Counted from the first letter of the stretch, positions 43,569 through 52,004 are shown. The stretch: 64,000 nt of DNA from Bryobacteraceae bacterium (GCA_029975915.1 JARKOC010000352.1:62001-126000), one strand, 5' to 3'. Numbers and translations: made by a program. The notes: generated from the letters alone by a model not told the origin.

Positions 43569-44471
43569 TTAGACCTCTTCTGGCGGCGCAAGCATGTAGA
43601 GCTTCACAAGCGGCAACAAGAGCTTCCCTGTTTCAGAAACGCTGTCATAGTATTGCTGCCAAAGGGAGATGAGGCGGCCAAGATTCATGGTTTCGATGTG
43701 TTTAGGCGACGATCTCAACTCACGCTCAACCTCAGAGGTGAAACCTCCAGAGGAGACGATTAGCCCGATGTCCCCATCCTTCCGTAGGAGCGCGTCTAGT
43801 TCTCTGACTTCTCGGACGCTGACCTTCTGTTCCGTGTGCTTAATTTGGGCCTTGATCCTGGGAGCCACTGTCCCAAGCGGGTCCTTGTACGCAACGACAT
43901 CAACTCCCCCATCTCTGCCAGGCGGCGCGATGAAGGCCACGTGATATCCCATTGCACCAAGGAGCTCTGCCACGAGTTTTTGGAAGTCATGCCAGCTCAA
44001 ACGCTTGATGTGCTCTTCAATCTCACCCTGGGCTTGCTCTACTGCAGACTCATATGCAGCGAGTCGATCCAGGTCCTCGTCCCTCGGGGCAATCGCCTCT
44101 CGACCATCCTTGTCTTGTGCTGGAATACGGTTCTCCTTCCAGGCACGGTACCGTTGCTGTGCGGACTTGATGAAGTCGACTGCGGACTGCTTGATGGCCC
44201 TCTGGCCCTCTGGCGTTATTTTCCAGCGGCCGCTGGCTTTCTCCAGGTATCCGGCTTTGACGCAGTCGATGGAGTAGAAGTGAACGATGCTCCTCCAACG
44301 CACATAGCCTGATTTCTCGTGGATGGCCTTCTCGTGATCAGTCAGCTGTAGCTTCGGTTCAACGCTCTCGAACAAGTCCCGCAATCGAGCTTCTCCCCCC
44401 AAGATCTTGAGTTCCGTCAGAACAGTCTTCATGATCTCTCCAACTCGCTCGATCGGCACCATCGCAGCCAT
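43569..44471 (-). CDS. mrr: Mrr-type restriction endonuclease
   Basis: 300 residues. The N-terminal Mrr winged-helix region (IMKTVLTELKILGGEARLRDL, YVRWRSIVHFYSIDCVKAGYL) is followed by a PD-(D/E)xK nuclease domain at about 165-260: FQKLVAELLGAMGYHVAF, then Asp in GGVDVVAY and QIKH as the catalytic D-QxK. Mrr enzymes cut modified DNA. GGAGG lies 5 bases before ATG 44471; no methylase is nearby, consistent with a modification-dependent enzyme. Sampled lines are 48% and 57% GC against about 62% around it, and a 13-bp direct repeat flanks it: both suggest transfer. Confidence 0.9.
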   Translation of the reverse strand: MAAMVPIERVGEIMKTVLTELKILGGEARLRDLFESVEPKLQLTDHEKAIHEKSGYVRWRSIVHFYSIDCVKAGYLEKASGRWKITPEGQRAIKQSAVDFIKSAQQRYRAWKENRIPAQDKDGREAIAPRDEDLDRLAAYESAVEQAQGEIEEHIKRLSWHDFQKLVAELLGAMGYHVAFIAPPGRDGGVDVVAYKDPLGTVAPRIKAQIKHTEQKVSVREVRELDALLRKDGDIGLIVSSGGFTSEVERELRSSPKHIETMNLGRLISLWQQYYDSVSETGKLLLPLVKLYMLAPPEEV

Positions 44472-44537
44472 AGGATCCTCCACAGTCGTCTATTAAGCCA
44501 AATGATACTCCGTTGTTTTTGGCTGCGGATGTTCAGG

Positions 44538-44550
44538 GTCCGGGTCTCAT
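44538..44550. repeat. right 13-bp direct repeat flanking the mrr gene
   Basis: GTCCGGGTCTCAT, identical to 43535-43547. It lies 67 bases upstream of the mrr start and merges into an 18-base near-palindrome. Confidence 0.6.
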
Positions 44551-44669
44551 ATGAAACCCACTGTCGGGTCGTTACCAGCCGAATCCTGTTGCCTGAAGTC
44601 CAGAACCTAGGTCCTCGCGCCTTCAAGATGGGCATGCTTGTCGCTCGACTCGACCCATCAAACACTCGT

Positions 44670-44728
44670 TCACGCGCAGCACGAGATCTCGATCATACGC
44701 GCCAGGTCGTTGCCGTTCGTGGCGCAAA
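44670..44728 (-). pseudogene. diverged copy of the FAD-oxidoreductase 3' end
   Basis: Read on the minus strand these bases encode ATNGNDLARMIEISCCA and a TGA stop. The neighbouring intact gene ends ATNGSDLARVFEIRCYA and TAG. Twelve of the seventeen residues agree. The copy has no start and is only a tail. Because it has several amino-acid changes it may derive from a paralogue rather than from this gene itself. The double-hairpin element lies between the two. Confidence 0.7.
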
Positions 44729-44746
44729 TCAGCGTCCTGCTCCCGC

Positions 44747-44789
44747 AGCGCAGGACCTAGTCCTGCCGTCTTGGCACTCGTGCCGAGAC
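44747..44789. repeat. palindromic double-hairpin element, copy 2
   Basis: Hairpin one GCAGGAC-CTA-GTCCTGC (44750-44766); hairpin two GTCTTGGCAC (44768-44777) with GTGCCGAGAC (44780-44789), nine pairs plus one T-G. Relative to copy 1, stem positions 7 and 16 changed together from A-T to G-C. That compensatory change indicates selection or origin as a folded structure. Confidence 0.8.
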
Positions 44790-44819
44790 CTGGCGGCCGG
44801 CACGGCCCTAACGCTTCGA

Positions 44820-46736
44820 CTACGCATAGCACCGGATCTCGAACACGCGCGCCAGGTCGCTGCCATTGGTCGCGTCGATGTGGATGCGCAGCCGGTCCGT
44901 CGTCACGGCGTCGAACTTCGCCCTGTTCAGCCGTTGATGATTCCCTTTCACCTCGATCAGCGCACGGTCCCCGGCCAGGATCCGGTAGTCCTTCACCGTC
45001 TCGGGCTGCGGCGCCCGGATGATGCCCTTGTTCGCGCCTTCCTGGGACGTGAGCGTCAGTTCGCGTTGGAATCCTGAGTCGAAGGTCAACTGAACTTCGC
45101 TGATGCGGACCGGCTTCGGCCACTGGAGCTCAACCCATGCGCCCGACTCGACCATGCGGCCCTGCCACTGGTTGACTTCCTTGTTCGGGATGTCGCGCAC
45201 CCAGCCGTTATTCACGTTCGACGCCGGCGCGTGCGGCTCCTCGGAAGATGCCACGGCCTTGGCCTGCCGCGCGAGGTCCGCCGGATCTTCATTCTTCACC
45301 CCGCGCAGCGACTGGTCGTCACGCAGCAGCACCTGTTGCAGCCGGGCGACGCGCGAGGCGTCCTGGGCCAACTGCCGGGGCAGCAGACCGTCTTTCACGC
45401 AGAGCGCGGCAGCAGTCCCGGCGGCCTGACCAACGACGGCGCAGGTGCCCATGACGCGCGTCGAGGTGAACGCGGCGTGCGTGGCGCTGATGTTCCGGCC
45501 CGCCATGAATAGGTTCGGAACGTTTTTGCTGTAAAGCGCCCGAAGCGGGATGTTGAAGACCTCGGGTGTTCTGATGACGGTATTGGGCGGCACGTCGGAG
45601 CGATCAAAACCGGACGGCGGATGATCGTCCATCGGCCAGCCTCCAATGGCCACTGCGTCCGGCCAAGTCCCACGCATCAAATCGTTCTGGGTGAGAATGA
45701 CGTCGCCCACCATGCGGCGGCTGCCACGGCGTCCGGGCATCATGCCGATCCAATCGAGCGCCCAGTTGGCGCTGGTCGGGTGCTGGCCACTGTTCTTGAT
45801 GTAGTCCCAGACGCCGAGCAGAATTGAGAGCAGTTCGAAGCGGATGCGTTCGTTGTCCCAGACCGTATTCAGGTCGCCGCCCCATTCGATCCACCAGTAG
45901 CCGTACTCCCAACTGTTGATTCTCCGGAAACGAAGTTGCTCAGCCGTCACCTTGCGCGCCCACTTGGGCGGCGTGAACGGCATCGGGCGGTCGTGCATTT
46001 TCGACGTAAACAGAATCGACGAACCGAGCGTCTCCTGGTCGGCTTTCTCTGGCGTCAGCGTTTCGCCGAACTCCGAGCGCGCCTCACGGCCGGTGCGCAT
46101 CTCCGCGCCTGCCTCAAGACCTAGGCGTGAGTCACCCGTGGCGTCGAGGAACAGCGGCGCGGTGATGCGGTAAATGTGTTCACTCTTGTCGCAGCGAGCC
46201 AGCACGTGGTCGATTTTGCCGGACTTCATTGAGGCCGAGTAAAGAGATGTCTCCAGCAGCAGCGTGATGTTGGGCTCCGACATCATTTTGTCGTACAGCA
46301 GCAAATCCCACAGTTCCCAGCAGCGCTGCGGATTGTTTGCAGCATCGTCCAGACGGATCTCTTCGAGGATTCCGCCTTCGCGCCAGCCGGGCCGGCCCTT
46401 GTGTGAATTCGCCCCGACGACGTGCATCTTCACTTCGCTCGATGAATTGCCGCCGAGCCGCGACCGGTCCTGGACGAGGACAACCTTGGCGCCATGGCGC
46501 GCGGCGGCAATGGCGGCGCAAACACCCGCGAGTCCGCCTCCGGCGACCAGCAGGTCGCACTTGAGATCGACCAGCGTCATGTGCGGTTCGCTTGGCGAAG
46601 GACGGCGCCGGGCGACAGGCGGGGCGACGGTCCCGAAATCACGCGCAGCGGATCGCGCGGCCTGTGCGGGGTCAGCGAAGACGTATAGCGAATACCCGGC
46701 GAAGGGGAAGGCTTGCAGGAGGTCGCGGCGGTTCAT
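44820..46736 (-). CDS. exported FAD-dependent oxidoreductase (FAD_oxidored family)
   Basis: 638 residues. The N-terminus (NRRDLLQAFPFAGYSLYVFA) resembles a Tat signal. The FAD-binding domain is CDLLVAGGGLAGVCAAIAAA with RLGGNSSSEVKMHVVGA and LFLDATGDSRLG, a second FAD contact is LFMAGRNISATHAA, and the last 130 residues form a beta-sandwich of discoidin type (WVELQWPKPVRISEVQLTFD). It is an oxidoreductase, possibly on sugars or polymers; the substrate is unknown. ATG 46736 is preferred to 46751. Downstream lies a diverged copy of its own 3' end. Confidence 0.85.
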   Translation of the reverse strand: MNRRDLLQAFPFAGYSLYVFADPAQAARSAARDFGTVAPPVARRRPSPSEPHMTLVDLKCDLLVAGGGLAGVCAAIAAARHGAKVVLVQDRSRLGGNSSSEVKMHVVGANSHKGRPGWREGGILEEIRLDDAANNPQRCWELWDLLLYDKMMSEPNITLLLETSLYSASMKSGKIDHVLARCDKSEHIYRITAPLFLDATGDSRLGLEAGAEMRTGREARSEFGETLTPEKADQETLGSSILFTSKMHDRPMPFTPPKWARKVTAEQLRFRRINSWEYGYWWIEWGGDLNTVWDNERIRFELLSILLGVWDYIKNSGQHPTSANWALDWIGMMPGRRGSRRMVGDVILTQNDLMRGTWPDAVAIGGWPMDDHPPSGFDRSDVPPNTVIRTPEVFNIPLRALYSKNVPNLFMAGRNISATHAAFTSTRVMGTCAVVGQAAGTAAALCVKDGLLPRQLAQDASRVARLQQVLLRDDQSLRGVKNEDPADLARQAKAVASSEEPHAPASNVNNGWVRDIPNKEVNQWQGRMVESGAWVELQWPKPVRISEVQLTFDSGFQRELTLTSQEGANKGIIRAPQPETVKDYRILAGDRALIEVKGNHQRLNRAKFDAVTTDRLRIHIDATNGSDLARVFEIRCYA

Positions 46737-46782
46737 GGTTCCGCCGTCCATTCTATGTCACGCAACAATCCTACTGACGTCT

Positions 46783-47301
46783 CTAGCCCAACATGATGCA
46801 AACGTCTTTGAGGTTGCGGTACCGCTGGTCGAAGTCGAGGCCGTAGCCGATGACGAACATATCCTCGATGGTGAAGCCAACGTAATCTCCTTCGACCTGG
46901 ACGCGGCGGCGGGACGGCTTGTCGAGGAAAGCGGCCACCTTCAACGAGGCGGGCGAACGTTGGGCGAAGACGTGTTTCAGGTAGCTGAGCGTCAGGCCGG
47001 TGTCGATGATGTCTTCGACGATGAGGACGTGTTCGCCTTCGATGGGGCGGTCGAGGTCGCGGGTGAGTTGAACCTCACCAGTCGTGGTGGTGCCTTCGTA
47101 GCTTTTTGTGCCGATGAAGTCGAGCCGGACAGGGACGGTGATGTGGCGGCAGAGATCGGCCAGGAACATGAAGGAACCCTTCAGGACGCCGACCAGAACA
47201 AGGTTTTGCCCTTCGTAATCAGCGCTGATCTGCGCGCCAAGTTCTGCGATGCGCTTCTGGATCTGATCGGCGGAGATGAGGGGTTCGATTTGAGCCGGCA
47301 T
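46783..47301 (-). CDS. hpt: hypoxanthine phosphoribosyltransferase
   Basis: 172 residues. LVLVGVLKGSFMFLADLCRH, the PRPP loop HVLIVEDIIDTGLTLSYL, and DYVGFTIEDMFVIGYGLDFD are diagnostic. It salvages hypoxanthine/guanine to IMP/GMP in the cytoplasm. It lies 15 bases after the M15-like protein on the same strand. Length is standard. Confidence 0.95.
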   Translation of the reverse strand: MPAQIEPLISADQIQKRIAELGAQISADYEGQNLVLVGVLKGSFMFLADLCRHITVPVRLDFIGTKSYEGTTTTGEVQLTRDLDRPIEGEHVLIVEDIIDTGLTLSYLKHVFAQRSPASLKVAAFLDKPSRRRVQVEGDYVGFTIEDMFVIGYGLDFDQRYRNLKDVCIMLG

Positions 47302-47316
47302 AGATTTTTCAGCTAC

Positions 47317-48117
47317 CTAGTCTGCCACTTTGATGCGCAGGCTGGGCGGGCCGATATGAATATGGGGGGCGGTGGACTTGCCGGCGATGGCCGAACGAAA
47401 GGCGAAGAAGGGGATCTTTTCCTTGGTGAGGTAGTCGCGCAGCCAGACGCCTTCGATGGCATCGGGGTTGACAGCGACATCGATTCGGCCTCGATGGTCG
47501 TAGCCGAGCGCCTTGTGGACCGCTGTTTCTCCATGGGCGCTGACCGGGATCGGTTTGCCGAACGCAGATTCGAAGGCGATGAGGACCTTTTTCCAATGGG
47601 CGGAAGTAAAGACGCCCTGGCCGTCAAAGCGTTCGCTCATGGGACGGGCCTCGGGCAGCGCGTCGATGCGCTCCCAGCTTTGCTCGGCGCGGGCCATGTC
47701 GGCCATCTCGCGCAGGAACTTTTCGCGGGAGATCGCAAGCTCAAGGGTTTTGTGTAGATCCGCGAGTTCTTCAGTCAGGGGCGCCAGGGCATTGCGGGGG
47801 TAGATGCCCTGCTCGATCAGCGGCTTCAACTCATCCAGGCGGGCCTGTTTACGCTCGACGCGGCGGCGGGCGGCGGCCACCATTTCCGCGGCTTGCTCTT
47901 CCGTGGTGTCTTCGATGCGGGACGCGCCGTACAGCGTGCGGCGCAGTATGGCTTCATCTTCGGCGTCGGCGAGCTCGGCCTGGGCCTTCTGAAGAGCGGC
48001 ACGAGGCATGGCGCCGGCCTCCACAAGCTGGCGCAGGCGGCCCAGATCGGGCGTCTGCGCGCCCAGCACGGTGGCGCAAAAAATCATCAAAATGTAAGAA
48101 ACAAAAGGATTGCGCAC
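47317..48117 (-). CDS. exported protein with coiled coil and M15-like peptidase region
   Basis: 266 residues. A short signal (NPFVSYILMIFCATVLGAQ) is followed by a charged coiled coil (about 22-150) and a C-terminal domain with SAHGETAVHK, YDHRGRIDVAVNPDAIEG and APHIHIGPPS. The His...Asp...HxH arrangement recalls zinc D-Ala-D-Ala peptidases of family M15, which would act on cell wall, but spacing is not canonical. The GTG start at 48117 gives a proper signal peptide and avoids overlap with rsfS; a start at 48297 would run into rsfS. Divergent from rsfS. Confidence 0.65.
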   Translation of the reverse strand: MRNPFVSYILMIFCATVLGAQTPDLGRLRQLVEAGAMPRAALQKAQAELADAEDEAILRRTLYGASRIEDTTEEQAAEMVAAARRRVERKQARLDELKPLIEQGIYPRNALAPLTEELADLHKTLELAISREKFLREMADMARAEQSWERIDALPEARPMSERFDGQGVFTSAHWKKVLIAFESAFGKPIPVSAHGETAVHKALGYDHRGRIDVAVNPDAIEGVWLRDYLTKEKIPFFAFRSAIAGKSTAPHIHIGPPSLRIKVAD

Positions 48118-48166
48118 TGTTCTAATTGTAGTACGATACCGGATAAGGAGACGTTCCAGAGAACCT

Positions 48167-48568
48167 TTGGGTAACACAGCTGAAACCGGGGCCAGCGTTT
48201 TTTCCGCCACGGACACCCCCACGTGGCAGATCGCTCTCCAAGCTGCCGAATCCAAGCAGGCCATGGATGTCAGAATCCTTGACCTGCGGGAAGTCACCTC
48301 CTTCGCCGACTATTTCCTCATTTGCACGGGCCGGAATAAGCCTCAGGTGCAGGCCATCTGGGACGAGATCGCGCTGCGGATGAAGAAGGAGGCCGGGGAG
48401 TTGCCGCGCAGCGTGGAAGGCTATGACAACGCCGAGTGGATTCTTGGCGATTACGGAGACCTGCTGGTACACATCTTCGATCCCGAGAAGCGGGAGTATT
48501 ACGGGCTTGAGCGCCTGTGGCGTCATGCCCGCGTTGTGGATCCGGCGCACGAGACAGCCGGGTCCTAG
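48167..48568 (+). CDS. rsfS: ribosomal silencing factor RsfS
   Basis: 133 residues. MDVRILDLREVTSFADYFLI, TGRNKPQVQAIWDEIALRM, WILGDYGDLLVHIFDPEKRE and YYGLERLW are the RsfS/Iojap blocks. It binds ribosomal protein L14 and blocks subunit joining in starvation. The start is uncertain: TTG 48167 is the nearest in-frame candidate, yet AAGGAG (48145-48150) is 16 bases away; TTG 48110 overlaps the divergent gene. Confidence 0.9.
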   Translation: MGNTAETGASVFSATDTPTWQIALQAAESKQAMDVRILDLREVTSFADYFLICTGRNKPQVQAIWDEIALRMKKEAGELPRSVEGYDNAEWILGDYGDLLVHIFDPEKREYYGLERLWRHARVVDPAHETAGS

Positions 48569-48588
48569 GCCAGCAGGATCAAACGGTC

Positions 48589-49497
48589 TCAGCCCGCCAG
48601 CAACGAACGCACAATGGAAGCGTTCTCCCGAATTTCGTCCTTGAATTTAGGAAACATCCCCACGATGACGGCGTCATTGGGCTTGATGCGCTCGAAGGCT
48701 CCCTTGAAGGCGGTCTCAATCTGCTCCTTGGAGAAGCCAGCGCGTCCTGCAGCCAGGATCTTAAAACCAATACAGGGCCGTTTTGTTTTTTTGATGCGTT
48801 CCGACATCCGGTCCGGGTCCTTTTCGAGGAACGTCTCGCCGAGCGGAGCTTCGCCGTTCATCAGTGCGCGGGCCTCCTCGCGGGTCCGGCTGACGCGGTA
48901 GAAACAGGTCATGTAGTAATCCACGGGCCAGCCGGAATCCTCAATGTAGTCCATGACTTCGGGGTTATGCATGGAGACGCCGGCCATCAGCCCGGTGTCT
49001 TTGACGCGCATGACAAATTCCTTGACGCGGTCCATGTTCTTGGAGCGGTAAGCCTCGTCGGTGCGGTTGCCGTGGTGGGCCATGCCGAGGAAGCCCTTGC
49101 GGGCGACGGCCGGGATCATGGTGAAGTCTTTCTGAAGTTCGAAGTCGCTGAGCAGGAACATCTGCATTTTGCTGCCGCGGCGCCGGATCTCGTCGACGAT
49201 GGCCATGGTGTCGAGGTGGTAGTGGAGCTGCCAGGTGGTGATGCCGGCGGCCTCGGCGCGCAGGACTGTCTCGACCCGGCGGTCGTGGGTCATCCATTCT
49301 CGCATGGTGCGGTCGAAGATCTGATTGAAGTGTGAGTAACCCATTAGCGGGTTGGTCCCGATGAGCAGTTTGCTGATCTTGTGCGGGCCGAACTGCACTT
49401 GCGGCAGGGGCGCATCCGCTGCTTGCACCGCTGTGCCGGCAGCAGCAACGCCGGCCGCGGCCGCCATCAGGGACCTGCGAGAGAGATTCGAGTTCAT
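48589..49497 (-). CDS. Tat-exported aldo/keto reductase-like TIM-barrel protein
   Basis: 302 residues. Twin-arginine signal SRRSLMAAAAGVAAAG, then a barrel: KISKLLIGTNPLMGYSH, ITTWQLHYHLDTMAIVDEI, GFLGMAHHGNRTDEAYRS, LMAGVSMHNPEVMDYIED and DAVIVGMFPKFKDEIRENA. The overall order follows aldo/keto reductases but the catalytic Tyr-Lys pair is not evident, so enzymatic activity is unproven. GGAGG lies 5-6 bases before ATG 49497. It belongs to the set of Tat-exported oxidoreductase-like proteins seen repeatedly in this window. Confidence 0.75.
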   Translation of the reverse strand: MNSNLSRRSLMAAAAGVAAAGTAVQAADAPLPQVQFGPHKISKLLIGTNPLMGYSHFNQIFDRTMREWMTHDRRVETVLRAEAAGITTWQLHYHLDTMAIVDEIRRRGSKMQMFLLSDFELQKDFTMIPAVARKGFLGMAHHGNRTDEAYRSKNMDRVKEFVMRVKDTGLMAGVSMHNPEVMDYIEDSGWPVDYYMTCFYRVSRTREEARALMNGEAPLGETFLEKDPDRMSERIKKTKRPCIGFKILAAGRAGFSKEQIETAFKGAFERIKPNDAVIVGMFPKFKDEIRENASIVRSLLAG

Positions 49498-49632
49498 ACA
49501 CGCCTCCAGAATAGGGAGGTTGACCCTACCGTCCTGAATCATACATCAACGCACCTGCAACTCCGAAACAGAATCGCCACCCCGGGCAACCCACGCGACC
49601 CGCCGCCTCGGCGACAATGGTGGAGCAAGACC

Positions 49633-50979
49633 ATGCTGGATCAGACGATTTTTCGCGAATACGACATCCGCGGCATCGCGGACGTTCAATTGACATCGGA
49701 AGGCATCACACAGCTCGGGCACGCCATCGGGACGTTTCTCGTCCGGAAGGGCGTGCGCACGGTCAATGTGGGCCGCGATGCGCGGCTGAGTGGTCCGCGG
49801 CTGCGCGACGCGCTGGTGGAAGGTTTGTTAAGCTCCGGCGCCAATGTCGCCGATCTCGGCATGGCGCCGACGCCAGTGCTCTACTATTCGGTCTACAAGT
49901 TTGGCGCGGGCGGCGGAGTGATGATCACCGGGTCGCACAATCCAAGCGAATACAACGGATTCAAAACGATGTTCGGCCACGGCACGCTGCACGGCGCCGA
50001 CATTCAAGAACTTTACCGGATTATCGTTGAGCGCGACTTCGAGATGGGCTATGGCCAGTTGACTGAAGTGGACGCCGTCACACCGTATGTCGACGAACTG
50101 GCCGCCACGTTTAGTTTCCCCCGGCGGGTGAAGGCCGTCTTCGACAACGGCAACGGCGCGGCTGGCATCGTGCTGTCACGGCTGCTGCCGAAGCTCAACG
50201 TCGAAGCGACTGAATTGTTCTTCGAGCCGGACGGCAACTTCCCCAACCACCATCCCGACCCCACCGTGGAAAGCAACCTCGATCTGCTCAAAGCCAAGGT
50301 GGCCGAAACCGGCGCGGAACTTGGGTTGGCCTTCGACGGCGACGGCGACCGGCTGGGTGCGACCGACGAACGAGGCAACGTCGTCTGGGGTGACATGCTG
50401 ATGCTGATTTTCGGCCGTGAGATCCTGTCACGAAAGCCGGGCGCGACGTTCATCGGCGAGGTGAAGTGTTCGCAGTTGATGTACGACGAACTGGCCCGGC
50501 TTGGCGGCAATCCGATCATGTACAAGACCGGGCATTCGCTCATCAAGGCGAAGATGAAGGAGACGGGCGCAGAACTGGCCGGCGAGATGAGCGGCCACAT
50601 GTTCTTCGCCGACCGTTACTATGGCTTCGACGACGCGATCTACTCGGCTTGCCGGTTGCTCGAGATCGTGGCCACGTCGGGCCGGCCGCTGTCGGCGCAG
50701 ACGGCCGGGTTGCCGAAGATGATCGTGACGCCGGAGTTGCGCGTAGATTGCGACGACAGCCGGAAATTCGATGTCGTCGCCAAAGTCAGGGAACACTTCA
50801 AGAAGACCCATAAGACGATTGAAATCGATGGCGCGCGGGTGTTGTTCGAGCACGGCTGGGGCTTGGTGCGGGCGTCGAACACGCAGCCGATATTGGTGCT
50901 GAGGTTTGAGGCGGACTCGCCCGAACGGCTTGAGGAGTACCGGAAGACCGTGGATGCGGTAGTGCAGAGCTACCTGTAA
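49633..50979 (+). CDS. phosphomannomutase/phosphoglucomutase
   Basis: 448 residues. FREYDIRGIAD at the N-terminus, the phosphoserine loop GVMITGSHNPSEYNGFK (Ser in TGSHNP), the metal loop FDGDGDRLGATD, sugar-binding GEMSGHMFFADRYYGFDD, and the phosphate-binding RASNTQPILVLRFEA are intact. It interconverts 1- and 6-phosphates of mannose or glucose for surface polysaccharide. ATG 49633 is fixed by the conserved N-terminus. Downstream stands a double-hairpin element. Confidence 0.95.
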   Translation: MLDQTIFREYDIRGIADVQLTSEGITQLGHAIGTFLVRKGVRTVNVGRDARLSGPRLRDALVEGLLSSGANVADLGMAPTPVLYYSVYKFGAGGGVMITGSHNPSEYNGFKTMFGHGTLHGADIQELYRIIVERDFEMGYGQLTEVDAVTPYVDELAATFSFPRRVKAVFDNGNGAAGIVLSRLLPKLNVEATELFFEPDGNFPNHHPDPTVESNLDLLKAKVAETGAELGLAFDGDGDRLGATDERGNVVWGDMLMLIFGREILSRKPGATFIGEVKCSQLMYDELARLGGNPIMYKTGHSLIKAKMKETGAELAGEMSGHMFFADRYYGFDDAIYSACRLLEIVATSGRPLSAQTAGLPKMIVTPELRVDCDDSRKFDVVAKVREHFKKTHKTIEIDGARVLFEHGWGLVRASNTQPILVLRFEADSPERLEEYRKTVDAVVQSYL

Positions 50980-51090
50980 CTGGCGCCGGTGAGTGGTGTC
51001 ACCTTGGGGCGAAAGAGTGCCTGGATTGCGGGGATTCGACCCGGGCGCGACGGGGCCGAAAGCACATGGTCCCCGGGGGCCGCATGCCGG

Positions 51091-51134
51091 GCCTCGACAC
51101 GAGTGTCGAGGCGGCAGGCCATTGGGCCTGCGCC
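51091..51134. repeat. palindromic double-hairpin element, copy 3 (inverted)
   Basis: GCCTCGACAC (51091-51100) with GTGTCGAGGC (51103-51112) gives a perfect 10-bp stem; GGCAGGCC-type hairpin GCAGGCC (51114-51120) with GGCCTGC (51125-51131) is the other. Against copy 1, stem positions 2 and 21 changed together (T-A to C-G). It lies 111 bases after the phosphohexomutase stop, in the orientation of that gene. I found no copied gene tail next to it. Confidence 0.8.
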
Positions 51135-51213
51135 ACGTGCGGTGAGAGTGGGGCGGTGGCACCCGCCTTCCGGAGGACGTGACTGAAACAGCTTTCGTGA
51201 TCCGCGCGCCCGT

Positions 51214-51714
51214 CTAACTCGTCCGGCCGCCGCAGTTGGTGCAGAACTGTGTGCCGGCCGGCAGTTTGGTGCCGCAATTGCCGCAGAACATGAAGGCTTG
51301 TGCGGGCGGAACCGGCGGAGGCGGGGCGAAGTGCGACGGCGGCGTCTGGAATCGCGAGGGGTCAGGCTGGAACTGTGATGGCGGCTGCTGATAGGGTTGC
51401 GGTGGCGCCGGCGGATACTGCTGTTGCGGCATCGGCGGCGGATACATGGCCGGCTGCGGCGGATACACACCGCCGGCCTGGCGGAGCGCCGGCCAGTCTG
51501 CGAAGGCCAGCCAATAGATCACGATCAGGTTCACCAGCGGGATCAGCATCAACAAGGCGATCGGGCCGGCATTGCCGGTCTTCGAGATGATTTTCCAGTA
51601 GAGGATCACGGGCAGGACCGCCATGACGACGATCATCACGAGCACCATGACGATGCCCCCGGCCAGCAGCCCTCCAAGCGCGCCCATCGCTCCTACGGCG
51701 TCTTCGGGGTTCAT
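51214..51714 (-). CDS. small membrane protein with C-terminal zinc ribbon
   Basis: 166 residues: two membrane helices (LLAGGIVMVLVMIVVMAVLP and IALLMLIPLVNLIVIYWLAF), a proline/glutamine-rich linker (about 90-140) and a zinc ribbon FMFCGNCGTKLPAGTQFCTNC with four cysteines. The helical part is a paralogue of the next gene's product. ATG 51714 overlaps that gene's stop (ATGA). Function unknown; the ribbon faces the cytoplasm by inference. Confidence 0.75.
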   Translation of the reverse strand: MNPEDAVGAMGALGGLLAGGIVMVLVMIVVMAVLPVILYWKIISKTGNAGPIALLMLIPLVNLIVIYWLAFADWPALRQAGGVYPPQPAMYPPPMPQQQYPPAPPQPYQQPPSQFQPDPSRFQTPPSHFAPPPPVPPAQAFMFCGNCGTKLPAGTQFCTNCGGRTS

Positions 51715-51932
51715 CTGGAACCTCCCTGCCGGCCCCGGAGCGCCGGCCACTCGGTGAAAGCAAACCAGAACATCACAATGATGTTGACCAGAGGCACTAT
51801 GAGCAGCAGCGACATCGCCCCGCTGTAGCCGGCGCGCTGGAAGATTTTCCAGTGCGGAAAAATGATCACGGCCAGCATGACGGCCCAGATGATCGGCATC
51901 AGCAACAACATGAATGGTGCAGCGTCGTCCAC
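51711..51932 (-). CDS. small membrane protein, paralogue without zinc ribbon
   Basis: 73 residues with two membrane helices (PFMLLLMPIIWAVMLAVIIF and AMSLLLIVPLVNIIVMFWFA). LLLIVPLVNIIVMFWFAFTE aligns with LLMLIPLVNLIVIYWLAFAD of the next protein, so the two arose by duplication. The GTG at 51932 is preferred over GTG 51950 because GGGAGGA lies 6-7 bases before it. Coupled to the zinc-ribbon gene. Confidence 0.7.
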   Translation of the reverse strand: MDDAAPFMLLLMPIIWAVMLAVIIFPHWKIFQRAGYSGAMSLLLIVPLVNIIVMFWFAFTEWPALRGRQGGSR

Positions 51933-52004
51933 GAAGATTCCTCCCGGCACTCAGGAATATCACATTTTGCGCCGAAATGGAGAGGGATTTGACGGGGAAC
52001 CGGA

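Larger units (their letters stand above)
44472..44819. other. 348-base gene-free stretch with repeat, tail copy and double hairpin
   Basis: It holds, in order, the mrr leader, the right 13-bp direct repeat (44538-44550, which overlaps the near-palindrome GGGTCTCATATGAAACCC at 44543-44560), a diverged gene tail (44670-44728) and the double-hairpin element copy 2 (44747-44789). I see no intact gene in it. Confidence 0.7.

Noticed and set aside
46264..47757. 497-codon plus-strand open frame across the FAD oxidoreductase start, hpt and the M15-like gene
   Set aside because: It spans three minus-strand genes with clear motifs; the translation is low in conserved pattern.
51135..51213. Copied tail of the phosphohexomutase next to double-hairpin copy 3
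   Set aside because: No frame after the element resembles the VDAVVQSYL end of the enzyme, so the tail-element-tail pattern is not claimed for this copy.
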